Assembly (NCBI GenBank): GCA_050633785.1
Contig: JBOEHE010000039.1
Span: forward strand, 1 to 64,000
Direction: 5' to 3'
DNA length: 64,000 nt
Source of the DNA: CALKZN01 sp050633785
GTDB lineage: Bacteria > Pseudomonadota > Gammaproteobacteria > Arenicellales > Arenicellaceae
This document shows positions 8,696 through 16,919 of the stretch, piece by piece (the stretch's first letter is position 1; the number at the start of each line of letters is the position of its first letter). Below the pieces are notes generated by a model, which was given only the letters and a program-made list of their open reading frames with translations, was not told the origin of the DNA and did no database searches. The translations under genes and the position numbers were made by a program.

Positions 8696-9271
8696 ATGTC
8701 AATGACGCTTTATGGTTCTTTGCCATCGCCATTCGTTCGACGTATCCGAATGTTCTTGGATGATATTGAGTATCAGTTTCAAGCTGTTGAACTCTATGAT
8801 GATGATAAACGAGCTGAGTTTGCAGCAATTACCCCCATCAGAAAACTGCCGGTTCTGGTGGATAATGGTGAGTCCATTTTTGATTCTCATGTGATTTATC
8901 ACTATCTGCGCCAGAAACAAGGGCTGCCAGAGCCGAGCATTGCACAACACAATTTGATCAGCGTTATTGATTCGGTTAACGATGCGTTGATTATTCTATT
9001 TATGGCAAAAAACTCAGGTCTGAGTGTAGGGCCAGATAGTTTGATTTTTAAATTACAGATGGAACGCATACCGGATAGTTTGAAATGGCTTGACCAGCGG
9101 GCGGAACAAGGTGCTTTCGATGCTTGGAGTTATCCAGTTATAGCATTGATTTGTCTATTGGATTGGGCTGAATTTCGCAAGCTCTATGAGTTTGGTGCTT
9201 ATCCTGCATTATTGGCAGCCAGGAACTTATATTCACAGAGAAAAATAGTACTTGAAACAGCGCCTGAATAA
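8696..9271 (+). CDS. Glutathione S-transferase family protein
   Basis: A 191-aa cytosolic GST. The thioredoxin-like N-terminal domain begins MTLYGSLPSPFVRRIRMFL, with the family cis-proline in RKLPVLVDNG and the glutathione gamma-glutamyl contact region SIFDSHVIYHYL. The all-helical C-terminal domain follows and is shorter than in classical GSTs of about 200-220 aa. The Ser in SPFVRR near residue 11 is the likely catalytic position. It stands alone after the ars cluster. CTGGAG about 10 nt upstream supports ATG 8696. Confidence 0.85.
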   Translation: MSMTLYGSLPSPFVRRIRMFLDDIEYQFQAVELYDDDKRAEFAAITPIRKLPVLVDNGESIFDSHVIYHYLRQKQGLPEPSIAQHNLISVIDSVNDALIILFMAKNSGLSVGPDSLIFKLQMERIPDSLKWLDQRAEQGAFDAWSYPVIALICLLDWAEFRKLYEFGAYPALLAARNLYSQRKIVLETAPE

Positions 9272-9375
9272 GTTTTAAAACAGGCATTTCAGGTGTCACT
9301 TTCTCTTAACTTAACAGTCATGGTTTTGTAAAAAAAAGTCTTTAGATTACCTTGCTTTCAAAAGGGGGCATGGCA

Positions 9376-11712
9376 ATGAAAAAAGTCATAATTGCATTGG
9401 TGGTAAGTGTTGTCTATATAACGACAGGTGCCGCAAAATCTAATTCAAACAACGGCCTGACAGAGTATGCTGATGATGAGCAGCTGATAACCAGTATTCA
9501 TCAGGTTCGTTATAGAGTTAACAGAGCTGGACATCGTTGGTGGCAATGGCATCAACGTCAGTTAATTGTTGCTCTCAGGGCTACGGTTGAGAATGCTTCT
9601 GATAAGACAGTAAATGGGCCATTTCGAGTTGCTCTGGATATTCCGTCCTGGATGAGTGTCGTCAATGAATCGGGCTATAACGACTACGGTCAACCTGTTG
9701 TGACCGTCTGTGAACAATGCGATATTGCGCCCAGTGCGAACTCGAAAAAATTTACTATCAAACTGAAGATGCCTCTGCGAAAAGCCTGGCACTGGTATAA
9801 GAAGGTGGATTTTATTGCTGAATATAAGCCTTTTAAATTGCAACTGTTACACGCTGCTGATATGGATGGAACAGCAGGTGCTTTGCAGAATGTCTCTGCC
9901 TTTTCAGCAATTCTCAAGAAATTTCGCGAACAATATCCCGACAATACAATCGTTTTAAGTTCTGGTGATAATTATATACCAGGTCCACGATTTGCGGCCT
10001 GTGCCGATGAGTCATTAGGTTCTTTGATAGGCGTTGCAGGAGCAGGGCGTTGCGACATCTCGTTGATGAACATTATGGGTTTTCAAGCATCTGCAGTTGG
10101 TAATCATGACCTGGATGCAGGTACTTCAGCCTTTGCGGGCATCATTGCTCCAGAGATTAATACTATATCCGGGAGTATTTATGCAGGAGCGAAGTTTCCT
10201 TATTTGAGTGCTAATCTGGACTTTTCCACAGACGCGAGCCTGGCTGAGCTGGTTACTGCCAACGGTCAGTTGGCAATGGACATGTCAGGAAAACTAGCGG
10301 CTTATACTACGATTACCGTTGCTGGCGAAACGATTGGAGTTGTTGGTGCAACTACGCCTGCATTAGCCAGTATTACCAGTACGGGTGATATCGCTATAAC
10401 ACCAGAGGATTCGAATGACCTTGCTGGTCTGGCAACGGCAATTCAGGCTTCGGTCGATGAATTAACCATGCAAGGAGTCGATAAAATAATTTTAGTGTCT
10501 CATATGCAGCAAATAGCCATAGAAAAGGAGTTAGCTTCTCGTCTGCAGGATGTTGATGTGATTATTGCCGGTGGGTCAAATACGTTATTGGCGGATGACA
10601 ATGATCCAGTGCGTGATGGTGATATAGTGGCTGATACATATCCATTAATATTCGAGTCATCTGCTGCCGAACCGGTTCTAGTGGTAAATACCGATGGTGA
10701 TTATAAATATTTGGGACGCCTTATTAGCCAATTTGATCTGCAAGGGCGTATTCGCCTGAGCAGTTTAAATAATGAGATAAATGGTGCTTATGCGACTGAT
10801 GATGTTGGCTTGGAAGCAGTTGGCAACCCAGCATCGAATCTGGATGTTGATGCTATCGTGCAAGCCTTGACCGACATTCTGGTTGCTCGGGACGGGAGCA
10901 TTCTCGGCAAATCAATTGTTTATCTCGATGGACGCCGGGCTTCGGTAAGGGCTCAAGAAACCAATCTGGGCAATTTAACTGCTGATGCTAACCTCGCACT
11001 GGCCAAACAAGTGGATTCAACAACAGCTATTTCCATCAAAAATGGTGGTGGTATCCGTTCGGAGATAGGCTTTGTTGCATTTCCTCCGGGATCAACAGAT
11101 GTTGATGATTTACAGTTTTTTCCAACAGCACCAAACCCAGCTGCAGGTAAAGTGGCTGGAGATATCTCACAATTCGATTTGGAAACTACTTTAAGGTTTA
11201 ATAATGGACTGACATTATTGACTGTCAGTGCCGTCGAATTACAGGCGATTGTAGAACACGCTGTCTCAGCAACTGAACCAGGAGCTACACCGGGAAGGTT
11301 TCCACAAGTATCTGGCTTGCGGTTCAGCTTTGACCCTGCTTTAGCGGCAAGTCAGCGCTTACGAAATCTAGCTGTAGTTGACGCTAATGGTGCTATCATC
11401 GATGCTGTAGTGCAAAAAGGAATTTTGCAAGGAGATGCATCCCGGACTTTTCGTTTAGTCACGTTAAACTTTTTGGCAGATGGTGGCGATGGGTTCCCGT
11501 TCCCAGACACAGAACGTTTGGATCTGGTGGGATCAGGTCTTGTTCCAACAGGCTTGGCCTCTTTTACGGATGATGGCAGTGAACAGGATGCTCTAGCTGA
11601 ATTTCTACTCAATAATTTTTCATCTGCGATGCCTTACGGTCAGGCTGAAACTCCAATGGAGGAAGATCAGCGTATTCAAAATTTGAGTGTTCGGGCAGAC
11701 AGTGTTTTTTAA
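9376..11712 (+). CDS. Secreted 5'-nucleotidase/metallophosphatase family protein
   Basis: A 778-aa exported protein with signal peptide residues 1-20. An N-terminal beta-rich domain (about 35-150) is followed by the calcineurin-like metallophosphatase domain and a 5'-nucleotidase C-terminal domain (NGGGIRSEIG; LADGGDGFPFP). The first metal motif is HAADMDG (Asp162, Asp164), so the usual D-x-H is D-x-D. SSGDNYIPGP and GNHDLD (residues 242-247) are intact. It likely releases phosphate from nucleotides outside the cytoplasm. AAAGGGGG 7 nt upstream selects ATG 9376. The extracellular nuclease gene follows. Confidence 0.88.
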   Translation: MKKVIIALVVSVVYITTGAAKSNSNNGLTEYADDEQLITSIHQVRYRVNRAGHRWWQWHQRQLIVALRATVENASDKTVNGPFRVALDIPSWMSVVNESGYNDYGQPVVTVCEQCDIAPSANSKKFTIKLKMPLRKAWHWYKKVDFIAEYKPFKLQLLHAADMDGTAGALQNVSAFSAILKKFREQYPDNTIVLSSGDNYIPGPRFAACADESLGSLIGVAGAGRCDISLMNIMGFQASAVGNHDLDAGTSAFAGIIAPEINTISGSIYAGAKFPYLSANLDFSTDASLAELVTANGQLAMDMSGKLAAYTTITVAGETIGVVGATTPALASITSTGDIAITPEDSNDLAGLATAIQASVDELTMQGVDKIILVSHMQQIAIEKELASRLQDVDVIIAGGSNTLLADDNDPVRDGDIVADTYPLIFESSAAEPVLVVNTDGDYKYLGRLISQFDLQGRIRLSSLNNEINGAYATDDVGLEAVGNPASNLDVDAIVQALTDILVARDGSILGKSIVYLDGRRASVRAQETNLGNLTADANLALAKQVDSTTAISIKNGGGIRSEIGFVAFPPGSTDVDDLQFFPTAPNPAAGKVAGDISQFDLETTLRFNNGLTLLTVSAVELQAIVEHAVSATEPGATPGRFPQVSGLRFSFDPALAASQRLRNLAVVDANGAIIDAVVQKGILQGDASRTFRLVTLNFLADGGDGFPFPDTERLDLVGSGLVPTGLASFTDDGSEQDALAEFLLNNFSSAMPYGQAETPMEEDQRIQNLSVRADSVF

Positions 11713-11859
11713 ATATTAACCGTTTGATTTACTCTTCTCTAGGAAGTTTTTTTTGCCATGGATGGCTTTTTTACTGTAGCCAGATAAACAAGCATTCGTA
11801 AATCAGATGTCATACATCAACAGTTCATTATGGCTTTAAGTGGCCAAGGAGATATTCCA

Positions 11860-14538
11860 GTGAAACAATTACTCTTTTCAATGACACTAATGCTGAATGT
11901 TTCAGCTGTCAGTGCGTTGTCGTTGAATGAAATTCGTATTGACCAACTAGGTGGTGATAATGATGAATACATTGAGTTATCAGGTGATGCCTTAGAATCG
12001 TTGACAGACCATACTTATTTGGTGATAGGTGATGGTAATGGAGGAAGCGGGACCATTGAGGCTGTTATCGATTTGTCTGCTGAACAATTGGACAGCGCAG
12101 GTCTTTTTACTGTTGCCGAGGCTGGTTTTTCTCTGGTTACGGCCAATTTAACTACAACGCTTAATTTTGAAAATAACGATAATGTCACTCACTTATTAGT
12201 GACTAATTTTTCTGGAGCTGATGGCGATGATCTGGATATCGACAACGATGGTGTTCTAGATGTTTCTCCCTGGTCTTCGGTCATCGATTCTGTTTCTCTC
12301 AAAAAGAATGATTCCGGTGACAAATTATATAGCTCGACTGTGGTTGGTCCCAGTGGAACATTTGTTCCAAGTCATGTTTATCGTTGTGCAGAAGGTTGGC
12401 GTATTGGTAATTTTGATCTTGGTGTGAATGATTCGCCGGGTCAGCTTAATGATTGTGATGATGGTTCCAGCGGGCCAGTAGCAAGGACTATCCCTGAAAT
12501 TCAATCAGCTGGAATGGTCAGTCCTTTTGTCGGTGAAATGGTAAAGGTGACTGGTGTGGTAACGGCTGATTTTCAGGCAGATGACCAATTGCGAGGGTTT
12601 TATCTACAAGACCAAATCGGCGATGCAGATCCAACAACTTCTGATGGTATCTTTGTATTTGATCCACAAGGAACAGATGTTCAAGTGGGTGATGTTATTA
12701 CTCTGACGGCTGTAGTGGATGAGTTTTTGGGTTTAACAGAACTCAAGAACGTCAGTTCTTTGACAATCATTGGAACCGGCTCAATTGCTCCAACTCTGGT
12801 TAATTTGCCGGAGACAGTCGATGGTGAGTTGGAGCAATATGAAGGTATGTTGGTAGAAATTGCTCCAACAATGACAGTTTCGCAGAATTTCTTTTTGGGA
12901 CGTTATGGGCAAATGACATTGGCGGCGCCGGATGATAATGGTATTAGTGGTCGTTTGTTTCAGCCAACAAATCAGTTTCAAGCTGATTCGCCTGAAGCCA
13001 TAGCTTTGGCTCAGAGTAATGCTCGTCGGATTCTGGTTCTCGACGATGGACAGGACATCAGTCGGTTTGGTGATAATCCTGATCCAGTGCCTTATATCGG
13101 CTTGCCGCCACAGATCATTCGAGCGGGGGATACAGTAACGGAACTGGTTGGAGTATTGGATTATGGACGCATTAATTCAGCCTCAACACCGGCTAGAGAC
13201 TATCGTTTGCATCCCACGCAGGTGCCTGTTTTTACTACAAAAAATCATCGAGTAAACCAACCTGAAGAGCTACCGGGTCGCATCAGTATCGCCAGTTTCA
13301 ACGTTTTAAACTATTTCACAACACTGGACGGACAAGGTGCTATTTGTGGGCCACAAGCTAACCAGGGTTGCCGTGGGGCTGATAGTGCTTCTGAACTTCA
13401 GCGTCAGCAGGACAAGATAGTGGCCGCTATTCAAGCGATGGATGCGGATATCATTGGTTTGGTCGAATTGGAGAATAATGGTTATGGTGTCGATAGCGCA
13501 ATTCAAACTCTGACGGATGCAGTCAATGCTGCCATAGGTTCGAACGTTTATCGCGTTGCTGGCACAAATGATGCACTACCTCTGGGGAACGATGTCATTG
13601 GAATGGGTTACATTTATAAGTCATCAATAGTACAACCCATTGGTATTGCAGCGACACTTGATTCTGGCGCTTTTGACCAGAATCAAATTGATGGTGGCAT
13701 CTCGCGGCAACCATTGGCTATCAGCTTTGAAGAGCTTGGCAGTGGTGAACAGTTCACAGCTGTCATTAACCATTTTAAATCAAAACGCCCACCATCCTCA
13801 GTGCTCAATAATGCCAATGATGATCAAGGTGATGGGCAGGGAGCGTGGAATTTACGGCGTACTGAAGCTGCGGGAGAACTGGCAAGTTGGTTGGCATCAA
13901 ACCCTACAGGAATTGATGATCCAGATATACTCATTATAGGGGATTTAAATGCCTATGCTCTGGAAGATCCCATTGAGGCACTTAAGAATGCAGGCTATAG
14001 TGACTTGATTTTTAACTTCAATGGACAGACCAGCTATTCATTTATCTTTGATGGTCAGTCCGGCTATTTGGATCATGCTCTGGCAAATCAGGCGCTTAAG
14101 GATCAAGTAGCTGGAGTCAGCGAATGGCATATTAATACGGATGAACCTAAAGTTATTGACTATGATGAGAACTTTAATCCACAGGGATATTACTCAGCTG
14201 ATCCTTTTCGTTCGTCTGACCATGATCCAGTGATCGTGAGTTTGAATTTACATTCAATTAATGAACCGTTGGATGAGGACGAAGATGGTGTTGAGGATGA
14301 ATTCGATAAGTGCCCTGCAACAAAAACAAATCTCAAGGTTGATGAAACAGGTTGCAGTGGTAAACAGAATATTGCACAGAAGTGTAATGCCTTTTTTCCC
14401 GATAAGCCTTCGCGTTATATTCATTGTGTCTATAGAACAGCAAGTATGGCCTATCATCAGGGTTTGTTAAATAAACGCCAGGCTTGGAAAGCCTACCGTA
14501 AAGCAGTGCGTAAAGTGATTCGTTTTTATCGTTGGTAA
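11860..14538 (+). CDS. ExeM/NucH-like extracellular endonuclease
   Basis: An 892-aa secreted protein with a signal peptide ending near VSALS. A lamin-tail domain (about 20-205) is followed by an OB-fold domain (about 220-335), then an endonuclease/exonuclease/phosphatase domain with ISIASFNVLNYF, DIIGLVELENNG, INHFKSK, IIGDLNAYA and SSDHDPVIV. One acidic Ca-binding thrombospondin-3-like repeat (DEDEDGVEDEFDKCPAT) and a basic tail end the protein. The domain order matches secreted DNases such as ExeM. GTG 11860 is chosen because AAGGAGA lies 7 nt before it. Together with the upstream nucleotidase it could strip phosphate from extracellular DNA. Confidence 0.88.
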   Translation: MKQLLFSMTLMLNVSAVSALSLNEIRIDQLGGDNDEYIELSGDALESLTDHTYLVIGDGNGGSGTIEAVIDLSAEQLDSAGLFTVAEAGFSLVTANLTTTLNFENNDNVTHLLVTNFSGADGDDLDIDNDGVLDVSPWSSVIDSVSLKKNDSGDKLYSSTVVGPSGTFVPSHVYRCAEGWRIGNFDLGVNDSPGQLNDCDDGSSGPVARTIPEIQSAGMVSPFVGEMVKVTGVVTADFQADDQLRGFYLQDQIGDADPTTSDGIFVFDPQGTDVQVGDVITLTAVVDEFLGLTELKNVSSLTIIGTGSIAPTLVNLPETVDGELEQYEGMLVEIAPTMTVSQNFFLGRYGQMTLAAPDDNGISGRLFQPTNQFQADSPEAIALAQSNARRILVLDDGQDISRFGDNPDPVPYIGLPPQIIRAGDTVTELVGVLDYGRINSASTPARDYRLHPTQVPVFTTKNHRVNQPEELPGRISIASFNVLNYFTTLDGQGAICGPQANQGCRGADSASELQRQQDKIVAAIQAMDADIIGLVELENNGYGVDSAIQTLTDAVNAAIGSNVYRVAGTNDALPLGNDVIGMGYIYKSSIVQPIGIAATLDSGAFDQNQIDGGISRQPLAISFEELGSGEQFTAVINHFKSKRPPSSVLNNANDDQGDGQGAWNLRRTEAAGELASWLASNPTGIDDPDILIIGDLNAYALEDPIEALKNAGYSDLIFNFNGQTSYSFIFDGQSGYLDHALANQALKDQVAGVSEWHINTDEPKVIDYDENFNPQGYYSADPFRSSDHDPVIVSLNLHSINEPLDEDEDGVEDEFDKCPATKTNLKVDETGCSGKQNIAQKCNAFFPDKPSRYIHCVYRTASMAYHQGLLNKRQAWKAYRKAVRKVIRFYRW

Positions 14539-14571
14539 GTAATCCAGGATATCAATGACAATCAGTTTTGC

Positions 14572-14600
14572 AGAAACCCGTCCTAGGCGGGTTTCTTTTT
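14572..14600 (+). terminator. Rho-independent terminator after the nuclease gene
   Basis: The stem AGAAACCCG / CGGGTTTCT has a 7-nt loop and is followed directly by a T run. It lies 34 nt after the nuclease stop codon. Confidence 0.9.
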
Positions 14601-14703
14601 GTCAGGATAAAAGTATGCTGTACCAGAGGAGCGCTTATTCGTTTATAAAAAACCAAGGAATAGAGCAGGAAGGCCGTCTAATAGATATATCAAGGAGTTT
14701 GTT

Positions 14704-15249
14704 ATGCAATCTAAACCTGTGTTTATCAAATCATTGGCCTTTACAATACTGGTATTGACGATGCTTGTCCTCATTTTCAGAATGATGGACAATGAACATT
14801 ATCCTCACGATTATGTGAGTGAAGCTTTGCTAACTGATTTGGACGAGTTTCAGGAAGTATATCGATTTATCGGTTTTTACTTTGGTATGAGCGGAGCAAG
14901 CGTTGTTACGATTGGAAAATCTAAATCAAGCTATGAAATGCGTAGTAAACAATCCATGGGCCTGGACTTCTGGGGCAATTATAGGTTTGTAGAAACAAGG
15001 CAAAGCCTGTCTGAACTACAGTGGAAGCAAATGTTGTCTTTGATTGACACAAGTGATTTCTGGAACTTATCGTACCATGCTGATTATGTGGTTATGGATG
15101 GAAATACCTGTTTTCTTGAGGCATTGAAGCTGGGGGAAATGCACTCGATAGTTCGCTACAGTCCAGCTCCTGAAGGCATGGATGAGGTTTTGGGCCTATG
15201 TGATTTTTTCGCAAAAACGGCAGGTTTTCATACCATGATGATGAACTGA
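14704..15249 (+). CDS. Membrane-anchored protein of unknown function
   Basis: A 181-aa protein that I do not recognise. A single hydrophobic segment (about residues 8-26) suggests an inner-membrane anchor or uncleaved signal. The remaining approximately 150 residues are soluble and probably periplasmic, with two cysteines (TCFLEAL, LCDFFAK) that could pair. AAGGAG about 7 nt upstream gives a well-supported start. It is flanked by the nuclease terminator and an ATPase gene 160 nt away, so no operon partner is obvious. Confidence 0.7.
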   Translation: MQSKPVFIKSLAFTILVLTMLVLIFRMMDNEHYPHDYVSEALLTDLDEFQEVYRFIGFYFGMSGASVVTIGKSKSSYEMRSKQSMGLDFWGNYRFVETRQSLSELQWKQMLSLIDTSDFWNLSYHADYVVMDGNTCFLEALKLGEMHSIVRYSPAPEGMDEVLGLCDFFAKTAGFHTMMMN

Positions 15250-15408
15250 TAAGAGTAGTTCGACTTTTGTATCTGTTTCTCACCGTATACTGTGATAGCA
15301 GAACGGTTCGACCTAATGGTGGTTACAGTGGTTAAACTCATTGAGTCAGCACTCGCCTCAATCAGGAACTTGTTGTAAATTAGCCATAGGTTTTTTATCC
15401 AAACAATA

Positions 15409-16173
15409 ATGAAATCATTTGAAGCAAAACATTTCGTCTTGTCGGTTGGACTGAAAGTTGACAAAATCGACTCGTTTGACGCATACCCATTTAATCTCGC
15501 GGCGGTCAAAGGTTTGAATGAACCGATTGAACTGCACCCCAGCGTGACATTTGTGGTTGGGGAAAATGGCAGTGGCAAATCAACGTTGCTGGAAGCATTG
15601 GCTGTGTCCTTAGGCTTTAACCCTGAAGGTGGTACGACTAACTTTAACTTTTCGACCCGGCGTTCGCATTCGATTCTCAATGATTATCTGCGAGTGTCAA
15701 AATCCATAAAGAAACCCAGAACCGGTTACTTTCTTCGTGCTGAGAGTTTTTTTAACGTTGCTACTGAAATTGAGGAGCTTGATAAAGCTGGTGGTTATGG
15801 ACCACCAATCATAGATTCTTATGGTGGGGTGTCCTTGCATGAACAATCTCATGGTGAGTCATTCTTTGCCTTGATGCAGAACCGTTTTGGCAAACAGGGC
15901 TTATATGTTTTGGATGAGCCGGAAGCAGCATTGTCACCCAGCAGGCAGATGGCAATGATTTCTCTGGTGCATCAATTAGTGGGTGAAGGGTGCCAATTTA
16001 TAATCGCAACACACTCGCCTATTTTATTGTCATATCCACATTCAACGATTTATGAAATCAGAGAACAGGGGCTGGAACATGTTGACTATGAAGATACGGA
16101 TACTTTTGCTGTCACGAAACAGTTTCTCAATCAATATGAAACAATGTTGGAGATTTTATTGGAGGATGATTAA
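15409..16173 (+). CDS. Predicted ABC-type ATPase (COG3910-like, AAA_21)
   Basis: A 254-aa stand-alone ATPase. Walker A is GENGSGKST (residues 51-59), the Walker B/D-loop region is YVLDEPEAALSP, and the switch histidine is in IATHSPILL. SLHEQSHGESFF resembles the ABC signature region. This architecture, without membrane or coiled-coil parts, is that of the uncharacterised predicted ATPases grouped as COG3910. The substrate and partner are unknown, and no nuclease of the OLD or Gabija type is adjacent. Confidence 0.82.
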   Translation: MKSFEAKHFVLSVGLKVDKIDSFDAYPFNLAAVKGLNEPIELHPSVTFVVGENGSGKSTLLEALAVSLGFNPEGGTTNFNFSTRRSHSILNDYLRVSKSIKKPRTGYFLRAESFFNVATEIEELDKAGGYGPPIIDSYGGVSLHEQSHGESFFALMQNRFGKQGLYVLDEPEAALSPSRQMAMISLVHQLVGEGCQFIIATHSPILLSYPHSTIYEIREQGLEHVDYEDTDTFAVTKQFLNQYETMLEILLEDD

Positions 16174-16285
16174 TTACCCAGAGTCAATCATTTGTAATTC
16201 TGTGGCAAGCTAAAGTTAATGTTGATACGCCAATAGGTTTCGTGCGTATAATTAGCTTTGTGTTAATACTCGATCGCTTTACACC

Positions 16286-16855
16286 ATGAATGATAATAAT
16301 GATATAGCACTTCGTCTGGCTACTCGGCTTAAATCTTCGCGTAAAAACAAAGGACTCAGCCTGGATGCTGTAGCTAAACTCTCAGGTGTGTCTAAATCAA
16401 TGTTATCTCAAATCGAACGTGGCGAATCCAGCCCAACGGTAGCAACGCTATGGAACTTGACCAAGGCTCTACAGACGGATTTTTCGGGTTTGTTGGATGG
16501 GGATTCAGCTGACAAAAAACCGATTAAAGACGTTGTTCGAGCAGAACGAACGCCCACCATCGACAGCCGTGGGGAAGGGTGTCGCATCAAGATACTGAGC
16601 GCACCACAGGATGTCAGTGAGTATGAAATTTATGATATCTCATTTGATAAAAATGGCGCTTTAACCAGTGAACCACATAGTCATGGTTGTACTGAAAATC
16701 TGACCGTATTGGAAGGCAGTGTGCTGGTAAACACTGGTGAGGCTTGCGTTGACTTGAACATGGGGGACACCGCCCGTTATGCCGGCGATTTGCCGCATTC
16801 GATTGCTGCAAAAGGAGGCAATGCCAGAGTGCTGCTTGTCGTAAAGAGTTCTTAG
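16286..16855 (+). CDS. XRE-family regulator with C-terminal cupin domain
   Basis: A 189-aa protein. The N-terminal helix-turn-helix (RKNKGLSLDAVAKLSGVSKSMLSQIERG) is followed by a small cupin (about residues 110-185; PHSHGCTENLTVLEGSVLVNT). This HTH_3-cupin_2 arrangement is common in repressors that sense small metabolites through the cupin pocket. The target is unknown. The sensor kinase gene starts 64 nt downstream on the same strand, so a shared regulon is possible. Confidence 0.87.
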   Translation: MNDNNDIALRLATRLKSSRKNKGLSLDAVAKLSGVSKSMLSQIERGESSPTVATLWNLTKALQTDFSGLLDGDSADKKPIKDVVRAERTPTIDSRGEGCRIKILSAPQDVSEYEIYDISFDKNGALTSEPHSHGCTENLTVLEGSVLVNTGEACVDLNMGDTARYAGDLPHSIAAKGGNARVLLVVKSS

Positions 16856-16919
16856 TGCCAGGAGTGACAAACCAAGCACACAGCAAAAAATGACGGATAC
16901 CACAGCAAAGGAATGAACG

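Noticed and set aside
15409..16173. OLD/Gabija-like anti-phage ATPase
   Set aside because: There is no TOPRIM domain and no helicase or nuclease partner; the protein matches stand-alone predicted ATPases.
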